A DNA stretch of 39,240 nt, taken from Myxococcus vastator (GTDB lineage Bacteria; Myxococcota; Myxococcia; Myxococcales; Myxococcaceae). Location of the stretch: the NCBI RefSeq assembly GCF_010894475.1, contig NZ_JAAIYB010000023.1, forward strand, positions 1 through 39,240. The letters run 5' to 3'. Under the pieces are notes generated by a model. That model was not told the origin of the DNA and did not search any database. It saw nothing but the letters and a program-made list of their open reading frames with translations. Of the stretch, positions 15,110-23,421 are shown piece after piece (positions within the stretch are counted from its first letter, which is position 1; the number at the start of each line of letters is the position of its first letter). A program made the position numbers and the translations under genes.

Positions 15110-16546
15110 ATGGGCGCGGTGGCACACAAGACGAAGCTCTACGAACAGGTGGCGGAGCGGCTCGCGGAGGCCATCTCCGCGGGCACCTTGCAGCCTGGAG
15201 ACAGGCTGCCGTCCGTTCGGCAGCTCAGCCTGCGCGAACGGGTGAGCATCTCCACCGTCCTCCAGGCCTACCTGCACCTGGAGTCCCTGGGGCTCGTCGA
15301 GACGCGCCCGCAGTCCGGCCACTACGTGCGCCGCCGTGAGCGCCCCCGGCTGGCGGAGCCCCAGGTGTCCCGGCCCGCGGCCAGCGCCACCGCCGTCACC
15401 GTGAGCGGGCTCGTCGCGAGCGTCTATCAATCCATGGGGGACGACCGCGTGGTGAAGCTGGGCGCCGCCTCGCCTTCGCCGGAGCTGCTGCCCGTCCGCA
15501 GGCTGTACCGCGAGCTGAACGCGCTCAGCCGCGAAGCGCGCGACCGGAGCATCCTGTACGACGTGCTGCCCGGGTGTCTGGAGCTGCGCCAGCAGCTCGC
15601 GCGCCGCTCCCTGGACTGGGGCTGCTCGCTGTCCGCGGACGACTTCATCACCACCTTCGGCACCTCCGAGGCCATCCACCTGTGCCTGCTCGCGGTGGCG
15701 CGGCCCGGGGACACCATCGCCATCGAGTCCCCTGCGTACTACGGCACGCTGCAGGCCATCGAGGCGCTGGGCCTTCGCGCGCTGGAGATTCCCTGCTGCC
15801 CGCGCAACGGCATGCAGATGGAGGCGCTGGAGGCGGCGCTGACGCGGCGGCGCATCGCCGCGGTGCTGGTGGTGCCCAGCTTCAGCAACCCGGTGGGGAG
15901 CTGCATGCCCGACGTGCGGCGCCAGCGGCTGGTGAACCTGCTGGATGCGTATGACGTGCCGCTCATCGAGGACGACATCTACGGCGACCTGCACTTCGAC
16001 GCCGAGCGCCCGCGCTCATGCAAGGCGTTCGACACGCGCGGGAACGTGCTGCTGTGCAGCTCGTTCTCGAAGACGCTCGCGCCGGGCTTCCGCGTGGGCT
16101 ACGTGGCGCCGGGCCGCTTCCGGGAGCGGGTGGAGCTGCTCAAGTTCTCCACCTCCGTGACGACCGCCACGGTGCCCCAGTATGCGATTGCGCGCTTCCT
16201 TCAGAGTGGAGGCTACGACAGACACCTGCGTTCCCTGCGCCGCCGGCTCGCCGCGCAGGTGGAGCGCACGGCGGAGGCCGTGGCGGAGTCCTTCCCCGAA
16301 GGCACGCGCGTGACGCGGCCCTCGGGGGGCGCGCTGCTCTGGGTGGAGCTGCCGCGGCAGGTGGACTCGCTGGCGCTGCATGCGAAGGCCCTGGAGGCGG
16401 GCATCAGCATCGCCCCGGGGCCCATCTTCTCCGCGCGGATGGAGTCGTACCGTCACTGCTTCCGGCTGAGCTGTGGCCACCCGTGGACGCCGCGCATCGA
16501 GGCGGCGCTGTCCACGTTGGGGGCGCTGGCGCGCGGCCTGGTCTAA
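15110..16546 (+). CDS. MocR-family (GntR/aminotransferase) transcriptional regulator
   Basis: A 478-residue fusion of a GntR winged helix and a fold-type I PLP domain. The start ATG at 15110 has a near-perfect GGAGGAG 4 bases upstream. Residues 8-75 form the DNA-binding domain (LYEQVAERLAEAISAG, DRLPSVRQLS, HLESLGLVETRPQSGHYV). The aminotransferase-like part follows with the PLP Lys321 in SSFSKTLAPGFRVGY, Asn260-Pro261 in SFSNPVGS and Asp289/Tyr291 in IEDDIYGD. The PLP site is therefore intact. MocR proteins sense PLP or amino-acid-like ligands and regulate transport or metabolism. The divergent DUF2917 gene and the repeat at 14986-15020 point to a local regulon. Its stop overlaps the opposite gene by 4 bases. 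Confidence 0.93.
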   Translation: MGAVAHKTKLYEQVAERLAEAISAGTLQPGDRLPSVRQLSLRERVSISTVLQAYLHLESLGLVETRPQSGHYVRRRERPRLAEPQVSRPAASATAVTVSGLVASVYQSMGDDRVVKLGAASPSPELLPVRRLYRELNALSREARDRSILYDVLPGCLELRQQLARRSLDWGCSLSADDFITTFGTSEAIHLCLLAVARPGDTIAIESPAYYGTLQAIEALGLRALEIPCCPRNGMQMEALEAALTRRRIAAVLVVPSFSNPVGSCMPDVRRQRLVNLLDAYDVPLIEDDIYGDLHFDAERPRSCKAFDTRGNVLLCSSFSKTLAPGFRVGYVAPGRFRERVELLKFSTSVTTATVPQYAIARFLQSGGYDRHLRSLRRRLAAQVERTAEAVAESFPEGTRVTRPSGGALLWVELPRQVDSLALHAKALEAGISIAPGPIFSARMESYRHCFRLSCGHPWTPRIEAALSTLGALARGLV

Positions 16547-17259
16547 CGCGCGAACAGCAGGCCCGCGCCTTCCCGGGTCGCCCGGTCGACGGCGCGGGCG
16601 ATGGCGTCAATCGCCGGAGCGGGCGCGCCTCCCCGGCCGGTCCGGGTCAGCTTCAGGCGGAGCGCCGTCATGAAGCGGCCCTTGCCGGTGAGCGGCGGGT
16701 AGTCGGGGGCCTCGCCCAGGTGCTGGCGAAGGTCGTCGCGCACCTGCCGGACCTCGTTGGACGTCCAGTAGCCCATGGAGGGGAAGTTGCGCCGCAGGCC
16801 GATGCCCTCCGCCACCACGCGGTCCGGGGCCCGGCCCCAGACGAGGTGCCGCCACAGCTCGAACGTCCGCTTGGGACAGTTCACCGCGATGACGACGTCC
16901 GAGGCGCGGACCTGCTTGTCGGTGGGCTTGAGGTCCGTCGCCAGCTCCATGCCTTCCGGGGTGCCCGCCTCGTCGCGAGTGAAGTAGTCGGACAGCTCGT
17001 CGAGCAGGTCCAGCATCGTGTCCGCGTGGCGGGTGGGCGGCTTGCGCAGGGATTCGGAGCCCTGCTGGAGCAGGTGGTCCACGAAAGCGAGGAGGGCCTT
17101 GAGCTCCTCGTCCGAATCGATGTCGGCCAGCTCCTCCGCGCTCAGGTGCTCCGTGTTCTCCCGCCAGAGCCATTCGCGGAAGGCCGCGAGCCGGGCCGGG
17201 GTCAGCAGGGGCACGAGTCCTTCAGGAGGCGTCAGATAGATGAAGACAGGGGCGCTCAT
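16543..17259 (-). CDS. Conserved-looking hypothetical protein
   Basis: A 238-residue soluble protein starting MSAPVFIYLTPPEG. It is rich in charged helices (HLSAEELADIDSDEELKALL), with a central VVIAVNCPKRTFELWRHL strand-helix segment and NFPSMGYWTSNEVRQVRDDL near residue 165. There is no signal peptide, membrane segment or recognised catalytic motif. The stop codon overlaps the convergent MocR stop by 4 bases. I do not recognise the family. Strong codon bias and an ATG just after a clean intergenic gap support a real gene. Confidence 0.7.
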   Translation of the reverse strand: MSAPVFIYLTPPEGLVPLLTPARLAAFREWLWRENTEHLSAEELADIDSDEELKALLAFVDHLLQQGSESLRKPPTRHADTMLDLLDELSDYFTRDEAGTPEGMELATDLKPTDKQVRASDVVIAVNCPKRTFELWRHLVWGRAPDRVVAEGIGLRRNFPSMGYWTSNEVRQVRDDLRQHLGEAPDYPPLTGKGRFMTALRLKLTRTGRGGAPAPAIDAIARAVDRATREGAGLLFAR

Positions 17260-17331
17260 GGCCCCTGTCTACTCCGGACCTGGGCGCCTGGGGATGGCCG
17301 AGGCGCTTTCCAGGACGGCGGGCGGCACGGC

Positions 17332-19167
17332 TCACACGCGGATGGGAGGCTCGATGAGCACGGGCTCGGTGGCCTTCGGGTCATCCGGGTCGAACGCGGG
17401 CGCGTAAGGCCCCGCGTGGGTCTCCTTCCACTTGCGGGGCACGCGCTCAAGGCCCACGGGGAAGACGGTGAGCCGCCCGTCTTCACCGATGCGCAGACGC
17501 AGGAAGTTCTTCCAGTCCGGGAGCGCGAGCGAGATGAAGGCCTCGTTGGAGTGCGCGCCGAAGCGGTTCACGCTCAGCCACAGGTACAGGCCCATGACGA
17601 AGGGCCCCACCAGGAAGCCACCCAGGAAGGTGAAGCCCGACGACAGCAGGAACTTGCCCGCCAGGTGCCACCAGCCCGCCTCGCAGTGGATGCCGTCCGC
17701 GGAGATTTCTGGGCACACGCCCAGGCAGCTCACGGTGAAGTAGGTGGCGCCCCAGGCCACGAAGAAGGCCGCGGCGATGTGCCCCAGCCCATGGAGCGTA
17801 CCCGCCAGCGTGCGCCACTTGCCGAAGGCCGAGTCCGCCAGCCCGACGAGTCCGGCGATGGTGCCCATGCCCAGCACCAGCGTCCACGGCCGGGCCACCA
17901 TGCTGTTGGCCACCGCCAGGATGACGTCCGAGAGCTGTGACATTCCGAAGGAGCCCACCTCCGCGTAGGCCGCCAGCGCCAGCAGCAGGTACAGCGCGCC
18001 CGTCAACAAACCGAACAACGGGCTGTGGCGGATGAGCAGCAGGTTCTGCCGGGCCAGCTTCCGGGACGTCCATTCGTCCGGGAAGCTCTTCTGCAAGGTG
18101 TAGCCGTCCCGCAGGACGTGGGCGGAGGGCGCGTGCGTGGGGTGGAGGAACGCGCCACCACCGCCCGCGGTGATTTTCTGCCGCCCGCCGGCGTCCTCGT
18201 GCCGCCGGTAGTGGTGCAAATCGCCCGCGAGGAAGACGTTGATGCGCCGGCCGAACACCTTCTCCTGGAGGTACTCCAGGTTGTTCTCCAGGTAGCTGCC
18301 CTTGCGCCGCTCGGTGGCGGCCAGAATCCAGGCGGGCTCCGCGTTGCAGAGGATGATGCGGTCGTCGGGGCCCATGTGGCTGGCCACTTCGCGGAAGTAC
18401 TCCACCTGCGGCACGTCGATGTCGCTGTTGAGCTGCACGTCCGTGCCGATGAGCCACCAGCGCTGGGGCAGCTTCAGCGCGAAGTAGCTGCGGCTCTGCC
18501 GCGTGCGCCTGCCGGCAATCCACCGGTTCGCGCAGAACAGCCGCAGGAAGGCGCCGAGCCCGTCGTACCAGTCATGGTTGCCCGGAATCACGAACAGGTC
18601 CGGGCTGGGCGCATGCGAGCGCCGCATGGCCGCCTCATAGGGCTGCACCAACCGCTCGTCGTACACCTCGCGGCTGGCGCCGGGGTACACGCCGTCACCG
18701 CCGAAGACGAGCAGCCGTCCTCGCTGCGTGGCGTGGGGCTCCCCGGAGGGCTGGCCCTGCACGGGCAGTGTCAGCTCCGGCAGCGCCAGCAGCCGCGCCA
18801 CCGCGTAGGTGGAGTTCCAGCCGTCGCCGGTGTCCGACACGTAGTCCAGCCAGAAGCCGCCCTCCGGCATCGGCTCTTGCGAGTAGTCGAAGTAGGGCAC
18901 CTGCGGCCGCACCACCGCTTCGATGAGCCGGTGGTCCGCGCGCGCGCCGAAGACGGCCGCCACCACCGCGTCCAGGCCCGTGCGCAAGAGCTGCGCGGGA
19001 TGAAGCCAGCGCACCATGTCCGCCCGCTTCCGGGGATGCGCCGCCAGGCTCCGGTCCGATCGCGGCAGGCCCTCGCGCGGGGACAAGGCGTAGGGGCGCA
19101 GGTCCTCGACGGGGAGGTCCGCTCGTGGCGGCTCCAGCCGCTCCACCGGCTCACGCTCAGCGGCCAT
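17332..19167 (-). CDS. Membrane-anchored metallophosphoesterase
   Basis: A 611-residue protein. The N-terminal part (about 90-345) has a calcineurin-like phosphoesterase site: SDTGDG (Asp112/Asp115), FGGDGVYPG (Asp158), PGNHDWYDG (Asn197, His198, Asp199) and AGDLHHYRR (Asp316, His318). About four hydrophobic helices follow (near 383-402, 428-447, 458-480 and 504-532), then a soluble tail of ~80 residues. The catalytic domain precedes the membrane part and there is no signal peptide, so it is probably cytoplasmic. The substrate is unknown; nucleotide or phospholipid esters are possible. The divergent thioesterase gene starts 186 bases away. Confidence 0.85.
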   Translation of the reverse strand: MAAEREPVERLEPPRADLPVEDLRPYALSPREGLPRSDRSLAAHPRKRADMVRWLHPAQLLRTGLDAVVAAVFGARADHRLIEAVVRPQVPYFDYSQEPMPEGGFWLDYVSDTGDGWNSTYAVARLLALPELTLPVQGQPSGEPHATQRGRLLVFGGDGVYPGASREVYDERLVQPYEAAMRRSHAPSPDLFVIPGNHDWYDGLGAFLRLFCANRWIAGRRTRQSRSYFALKLPQRWWLIGTDVQLNSDIDVPQVEYFREVASHMGPDDRIILCNAEPAWILAATERRKGSYLENNLEYLQEKVFGRRINVFLAGDLHHYRRHEDAGGRQKITAGGGGAFLHPTHAPSAHVLRDGYTLQKSFPDEWTSRKLARQNLLLIRHSPLFGLLTGALYLLLALAAYAEVGSFGMSQLSDVILAVANSMVARPWTLVLGMGTIAGLVGLADSAFGKWRTLAGTLHGLGHIAAAFFVAWGATYFTVSCLGVCPEISADGIHCEAGWWHLAGKFLLSSGFTFLGGFLVGPFVMGLYLWLSVNRFGAHSNEAFISLALPDWKNFLRLRIGEDGRLTVFPVGLERVPRKWKETHAGPYAPAFDPDDPKATEPVLIEPPIRV

Positions 19168-19352
19168 GAGCGGACTGCTCCAGGACGGGGCCGGAAGGGA
19201 CGGTGGAGCCGAGCCCGGGGGCCGCGGGCGAGGACGTGTGGAGTCGTGAACGCATGGCTGTCCTGGATTACCACGGCCGTGGCCCTTGCCTGGAGGCCAG
19301 GCGGGCGCGGTTCGCGGTTCCCTGGGGCCGCCGGGTGGGGCACCCTGGGGAC

Positions 19353-19817
19353 ATGCCGGACTCGCCGCTCAAGGATTTCCCGGTGGTTGTCTCCTTCCCC
19401 CTCCACTGGGGGGAGATGGACGCCTTCGGCCACGCCAACAACACGCGCACGTTCACCTGGTTCGAGACCGCCCGCATCCACTACTTCGCGCGCATCGGCC
19501 TGACGGGGCCGTCCGGCGCGGGGGACGCGCGGACGAACCGCGACGGCGTGGGCCCCATCCTGAAGGCCACCAACGCGGAGTACCTGCGTCCCGTCCTCTT
19601 CCCCACGCGCCTGGTGGCCGGCTGCCGCGCCACCCGCATCGGCACGTCCTCCCTCACCCTGGAGCACGCGGTGGCCGGAGAGGACGACGGCGTCGTCTAC
19701 ACCCGGGGCAGCTGCGTCATCGTCACCCTGCGCTACGCCACGCACGAGAAGGTCCCCGTGCCGCCAGAGCTCCGCGCGGCCATCGAGGCGCTCGAGGGGC
19801 GCTCCTTCAGCTCGTGA
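19353..19817 (+). CDS. Acyl-CoA thioesterase (4HBT hotdog family)
   Basis: A 154-residue protein starting MPDSPLKDFPVVVSFPL. It has the 4-hydroxybenzoyl-CoA thioesterase signature: HWGEMDAFGHANNTRTFTWF, where the Asp in MDAFGH is the usual catalytic acid and Asn-Asn follows. The next helix (ETARIHYFARIG) and the strands PTRLVAGCRATRIGTSSLTL and GSCVIVTLRY complete a single hotdog fold. Such enzymes hydrolyse acyl-CoA in the cytoplasm. A long in-frame opening upstream lacks support and is not used. The next gene, a methyltransferase, follows directly and may overlap. Confidence 0.88.
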   Translation: MPDSPLKDFPVVVSFPLHWGEMDAFGHANNTRTFTWFETARIHYFARIGLTGPSGAGDARTNRDGVGPILKATNAEYLRPVLFPTRLVAGCRATRIGTSSLTLEHAVAGEDDGVVYTRGSCVIVTLRYATHEKVPVPPELRAAIEALEGRSFSS

Positions 19818-19849
19818 GTGAGCGGCGGTCTCCGAGCGGCGCGCCGTCC

Positions 19850-20620
19850 ATGAGCGACCTGGCGCTGGGGTTCTACGAGGGCATGGCGGAGGAGTACCAC
19901 CTGCTCTTCGCCAACTGGCCGCAGACCGTGGAGCGGCAGGGCGCCATGCTGGACGCGCTGCTGCGCCGCTGCGAGGCGCCGCCACCCCGGCGCGTGCTGG
20001 ACTGCGCGTGTGGCATCGGCACCCAGGCGCTGGGGCTGGCGGGCCGTGGCTACACCGTCCACGCCACCGACTTGAGCCCCGCCGCCGTGGCGCGCGCCGA
20101 GCGCGAGGCGCGCGCGCTGAACGTGCACCTCACCACGGGCGTGGCGGACCTGCGCACGCTGGACACGCAGGTGGCGGGCACCTTCCCGGTGGTGCTGGCG
20201 CTGGACAACGCGGTGACGCACCTGCTGACGGACGAGGACCTGGACGCGGCGGCGCGCGCCATGACGTCGAAGCTGGCGCCCGGCGGGCTGGTGGTGCTGA
20301 GCGTGCGCGACGCCGACGCGCTGGCGCAGAGCCAGCCCCGCTTCACCTCGGAGCGGCTCCTGGAGGCGCCCGAGGGCCGCCGCATCCTCTTCCAAATCTG
20401 GGACTGGGCCGCGGACGGGCGGACGTACACGGTGCGCCAGTTCATCCTCCGCCCCGAGGGCAAGGGCTGGCACACCACCGAGCACACCGGCGTGTACCGC
20501 GCGCTCCAGCGCGTGGATTTGGAGCGGGCGCTCACGCGCGCGGGGCTGATGGACACGCGCTGGCACACGCCGGAGGAGACGGGCTTCCATCAGCCCATCC
20601 TCACGGCGCGGCGGGCCTGA
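19850..20620 (+). CDS. Class I SAM-dependent methyltransferase
   Basis: A 256-residue enzyme starting MSDLALGFYEGMAEEYHLLF. SAM motif I is VLDCACGIGTQALGLA (about 50-65), followed by YTVHATDLSPAAV with the ribose-binding Asp, then VVLALDNAVTHL and LAPGGLVVLSVRD. The opening 'FYEGMAEEYHLLF' is typical of glycine/sarcosine-type and related small-molecule methyltransferases; the exact substrate is unknown. An in-frame GTG at 19814 overlaps the thioesterase stop (GTGA) and is a serious alternative start that would make the two genes translationally coupled. Confidence 0.87.
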   Translation: MSDLALGFYEGMAEEYHLLFANWPQTVERQGAMLDALLRRCEAPPPRRVLDCACGIGTQALGLAGRGYTVHATDLSPAAVARAEREARALNVHLTTGVADLRTLDTQVAGTFPVVLALDNAVTHLLTDEDLDAAARAMTSKLAPGGLVVLSVRDADALAQSQPRFTSERLLEAPEGRRILFQIWDWAADGRTYTVRQFILRPEGKGWHTTEHTGVYRALQRVDLERALTRAGLMDTRWHTPEETGFHQPILTARRA

Positions 20621-20623
20621 GCT

Positions 20624-20639
20624 CCCGCGGAGAGGCGGG
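20624..20639. terminator. Short hairpin between convergent genes
   Basis: CCCGC (20624-20628) and GCGGG (20635-20639) can pair around a 6-base loop in the 22-base gap between the methyltransferase and nitroreductase stops. It is short, so the call is tentative. Confidence 0.3.
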
Positions 20640-20642
20640 CCG

Positions 20643-21245
20643 CTACTCGATGCGGCACGCCTCGCTGAAGTCCAGGCGCGGGTTGCGCGGGAAGAGCTTC
20701 TCCGCGTCGCCGTAGCCGAGGTTGATGAGGAAGTTGGACTTCCACTTCCCGTCCGGGAAGAACGCCGCGTCCGCCTTCGCGTTGTCGAAGCCCGCCATGG
20801 GGCCGCAGTCCAGGCCCAGCGCCCGCGCGGCGAGGATGAAGTAGCCGCCCTGCAGCGAGCTGTTCATGTAGGCCATCTTCTCCCGGACCTCGGCGGGGCT
20901 GCTCGCGATGCCCGTCTTCATGTCCCGCGCGGGGAAGAGCTGGGGCAGCTTCTCGTAGAACTCGGTGTCGTACGCGATGATGGCCGTCACCGGCGCGTTC
21001 ATCGTCTTGTCCACGTTGCCCGGGGACAGGGTGGGCTTGAGCCGCTCCTTCGCCTCGCGGCTCTTCACGAAGACGATGCGCACCGGCTGCGAGTTGGCCG
21101 CCGTGGGCGCCATCCGGGTCAGCGCGTAGAGCTGCTGGAGGACGTCGTCCGCCACCGGCTTGTCGAGCCACGCGTTGTGGGTGCGGGCGTCGAGAAAGAG
21201 CTGGTTGAGCGCGTGCGTGTCGAGGCCGGGTTGCTGCGTTGCCAT
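20643..21245 (-). CDS. RutE/HadB-like nitroreductase
   Basis: A 200-residue FMN-dependent nitroreductase-fold protein. It matches E. coli RutE closely in layout: [36 protein letters not shown], the [18 protein letters not shown] block, [33 protein letters not shown] and FLINLGYGD. RutE is associated with reduction of malonic semialdehyde in uracil breakdown, but no other rut genes are here, so the true substrate may be another aldehyde, enone or nitro compound. The ATG at 21245 follows the operator region; a longer opening upstream would run through it. It is divergent from an HxlR regulator, a common pairing for stress-induced reductases. Confidence 0.88.
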   Translation of the reverse strand: MATQQPGLDTHALNQLFLDARTHNAWLDKPVADDVLQQLYALTRMAPTAANSQPVRIVFVKSREAKERLKPTLSPGNVDKTMNAPVTAIIAYDTEFYEKLPQLFPARDMKTGIASSPAEVREKMAYMNSSLQGGYFILAARALGLDCGPMAGFDNAKADAAFFPDGKWKSNFLINLGYGDAEKLFPRNPRLDFSEACRIE

Positions 21246-21337
21246 GGGCGATTCCCTTCCTGGAGGGGTCCGGCGCGTGACCTCCCTGGGCCACCGCCAT
21301 GGTCCTTCAGGTAATGGGGTCGCTTTTAATATGCAAG

Positions 21338-21354
21338 TTACTTCCAAAAAGTAA
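21338..21354. promoter_or_regulatory. Inverted repeat in the HxlR/nitroreductase intergenic region
   Basis: TTACTT (21338-21343) and AAGTAA (21349-21354) are exact reverse complements with a 5-base spacer, flanked by further AAG/CTT matches. It lies within an unusually AT-rich patch (21323-21360). HxlR-family operators often have this form, so it is a likely binding site overlapping the nitroreductase promoter. Confidence 0.6.
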
Positions 21355-21415
21355 GTGACTTGGGACTTCCGTGCCGGAGGCAGGGCGGCTCGCTATATTC
21401 GGAGGAGGAGGCGCC

Positions 21416-21769
21416 ATGGAGCATTCGCCGACACGGTGTGTGCGATTCGAGAAGGCCAGCGAGCTGATGGGGAAGCGCTGGACGGGCCTCATCCTGCGCA
21501 TCCTGCTCGCGGGGCCCCGGCGCTTCGGCGAGCTGAGTGAGGAGATTGGCGGCATCAGCGAGCGCGTCCTGTCGGAGCGGCTCAAGGAGCTGGAGGCGGA
21601 GGGCGTGGTGTCGCGTCACGTGGACGCGGGGCCGCCCATCCGCGTGGCGTACCAGCTCACGGAGAAGGGACAGGCGCTGTGGAAGGTCGTGGATGAGCTG
21701 GCGCGGTGGGCGGAGCGCTGGGTGGACGTGAAACCGGCCTCCGCTGCTCGCAAGCGCAAGTCCGCGTGA
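21416..21769 (+). CDS. HxlR-family transcriptional regulator
   Basis: A 117-residue winged-helix protein starting MEHSPTRCVRFEKASELMGK; GGAGGAGGAG ends 5 bases before the ATG. The HxlR core is clear: GKRWTGLILRILLAGPRRFG, ELSEEIGGISERVLSERLKE, LEAEGVVSRHVDAGPP and VAYQLTEKGQAL. An N-terminal Cys8 occupies the position used for thiol sensing in redox-type HxlR proteins such as HypR and YodB, which fits control of a divergent nitroreductase. A redox or electrophile signal is inferred. Confidence 0.93.
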   Translation: MEHSPTRCVRFEKASELMGKRWTGLILRILLAGPRRFGELSEEIGGISERVLSERLKELEAEGVVSRHVDAGPPIRVAYQLTEKGQALWKVVDELARWAERWVDVKPASAARKRKSA

Positions 21770-21772
21770 GGC

Positions 21773-22894
21773 TCAGGCGCCGCCGCGCTTCGCGTCCGCG
21801 GGGGCGTTCGGGTGGCGGGTGAGGAGCAAGCGCAGCGGGGGCTGACGCCGCACCGCCTCTTGCTTCAGCAGGTGGGCGATGAGGGCCGGCGGGGCCGCGC
21901 TCCAGCGGGCGATGTTCTGGATGAGCATGGGCGAGCGGTAGGTGCGGCCGCACAGCAGGGACGCCGTCTTCCCATCCACCGGCAGGCCGATGAGCGCCGC
22001 CAGCGCGCGGCCCTCCGTGTTGAGGATGAGCTCCACCTTCTCCTCCGCGGGGCCGCTGGCGAAGCGCTGGCGGAGCACCTCGCGCGCCGCGCGCCGCGTG
22101 GACTCCGGCACGTCGCGGTCATTGCCCACCTTGTGCAGCTCCATGAGCCGGCGCGCGCTCCACAGCCGCCGGAAGAGGCTGGCGGGGAGCTGCGGGTTGC
22201 GCACGAGCCAGCGCCGCACCCCCGTGTCCGCCGCGAAGGCCGCGCGGGCGCACAGGGCCTCCAGGCCGACGGGGTTGCGGTGGTAGCGCGCGATGAGTCG
22301 CGCATGGGGCAGGCCCGTGCGCGCGTTCTCCAGCACGGCCTTGATGACGGCGGGCACCGGGTCGAAGCACAGCGCGGAGAGGACGGGGTCCTCCGCCGCG
22401 TGGGCGTGGGCGATGCGCTGGTCCTCGGGGAGCGGGTGCAGCCGGAGCTCGAAGAGCTGGCGGTAGTTGCCCAGGGCGACCTCGGGCTCGTCCTCGGCGT
22501 CAGTCGCCGCGTCGGGGGCGGGCGCGGCGTCTTGCGGGGGCAGGTCCGCTGCGGACGCGGCGTCCAGCGGCGTCAGGTCGAGCACTGGGAGGTCCGCTTC
22601 GGGCTCGATGGCCGCGGAGGGCGCCCGCCGCTGGGGCTCGGAGGCGACGGGCGCAGCGGCCGCCGGGCTCGCGGAGGGCGTGGGCAGCAGCGCGCCCTGG
22701 GTGACGAGCCGGGAGAGGATGATTCGCAGCCGCTCGGGGGGCAGGCCCGTCAGCGCGGGCAGGTTCCGGGCCGGGGTGGCGCCGTCCAGGCGGGAGAGCA
22801 CGAAGCCCTCTTCTGGACTGAGCACCAGCGTCCGCAGGTCGACCGAGGGGTTCGGTTTGGGCATCCACTCCGTCATGGCTCCAGAGTCTTTCAT
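21773..22894 (-). CDS. Hypothetical protein with DUF4388-like start and helical repeats
   Basis: About 373 residues from MKDSGAMTEWMPKPNPS; the Met six codons later is a possible start. Residues ~10-65 (LRTLVLSPEEGFVLSRLDGA, RNLPALTGLPPERLRIILSR, LVTQGALLP) resemble the winged-helix-like end of DUF4388-type myxobacterial proteins. A long Ala/Pro/Asp linker follows. The second half is all helical, with repeat-like units around DPVPAVIKAVLENARTGLP, VRRWLVRNPQLPASLFRRLW and YRSPMLIQNIARWSAAPPAL, which recall HEAT-type repeats. No catalytic motif is seen. It is probably a protein-interaction scaffold; this is inference. Confidence 0.7.
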   Translation of the reverse strand: MKDSGAMTEWMPKPNPSVDLRTLVLSPEEGFVLSRLDGATPARNLPALTGLPPERLRIILSRLVTQGALLPTPSASPAAAAPVASEPQRRAPSAAIEPEADLPVLDLTPLDAASAADLPPQDAAPAPDAATDAEDEPEVALGNYRQLFELRLHPLPEDQRIAHAHAAEDPVLSALCFDPVPAVIKAVLENARTGLPHARLIARYHRNPVGLEALCARAAFAADTGVRRWLVRNPQLPASLFRRLWSARRLMELHKVGNDRDVPESTRRAAREVLRQRFASGPAEEKVELILNTEGRALAALIGLPVDGKTASLLCGRTYRSPMLIQNIARWSAAPPALIAHLLKQEAVRRQPPLRLLLTRHPNAPADAKRGGA

Positions 22895-23037
22895 GACCTG
22901 GAGGACTCGGGCAGGTCCGGGTCGGGGCGGGCGACCTCCGACTGGAAAACATGACGGATGCTGGACGGCCTGCCCGGCTGGTGGGCGTGCGGGGAGCACC
23001 CTTGCCTGTCCCTGCCCGTGGGCCCTAACTTCACACC

Positions 23038-23421
23038 ATGTCCGACCGCATCGAGACCTATGCCGAGTTCTGGCCGTTCTACCTGCGGGAGCATGCGCTG
23101 CCCTCCACGCGCTGGCTTCACTTCACGGGCACCACCCTGGGCGTGGGGCTGGGCGTGACGGCCGCCGTCACGGGCCGCGGCGCGCTGGTGCCGGCCGCGC
23201 TCGTCGCCGCCTACGGCTTCGCGTGGTTCAGCCACTTCGTCATCGAGCGGAACAAGCCCGCGTCGTTCAAGTACCCGCTCTGGTCGTTCATCTCCGACCT
23301 CCGCATGGCGGGGCTGATGGGCGCTGGACGGCTGGCCCCGCACCTGGCGCGTGCCCAGGCGGGAGGCATGGGCTCGGGCGAGGTGGCCCGCGCGGTGCCC
23401 GCGGCGCAGCAGGTCCGCTAA
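23038..23421 (+). CDS. Mpo1-like (DUF962) membrane protein
   Basis: A 127-residue protein of the DUF962/Mpo1 family. It opens with the signature YAEFWPFYLREHALPSTRWL and HFTGTTLGVGLGV, followed by the second hydrophobic segment and AWFSHFVIERNKPASFKYPL, then WSFISDLRMAGLM. Yeast Mpo1 is a dioxygenase acting on 2-hydroxy fatty acids; its conserved His residues correspond to those in REHALP, WLHF and SHFVIERN. Two membrane helices are visible. Myxobacteria contain hydroxy fatty acids, so a similar role is plausible but unproven. The stop overlaps the convergent DUF4265 gene by 4 bases. Confidence 0.88.
   Translation: MSDRIETYAEFWPFYLREHALPSTRWLHFTGTTLGVGLGVTAAVTGRGALVPAALVAAYGFAWFSHFVIERNKPASFKYPLWSFISDLRMAGLMGAGRLAPHLARAQAGGMGSGEVARAVPAAQQVR

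Noticed and set aside
16018-17940. 640-codon plus-strand open frame over the MocR end, hypothetical gene and phosphoesterase
   Set aside because: Spans three real genes in wrong frames and has shadow-type composition.
18025-19503. 492-codon plus-strand open frame
   Set aside because: Antisense to the metallophosphoesterase; no family motif.
20643-21245. Uracil-degradation (rut) operon
   Set aside because: Only a RutE-like gene is present; no rutA-D, F or G neighbours.
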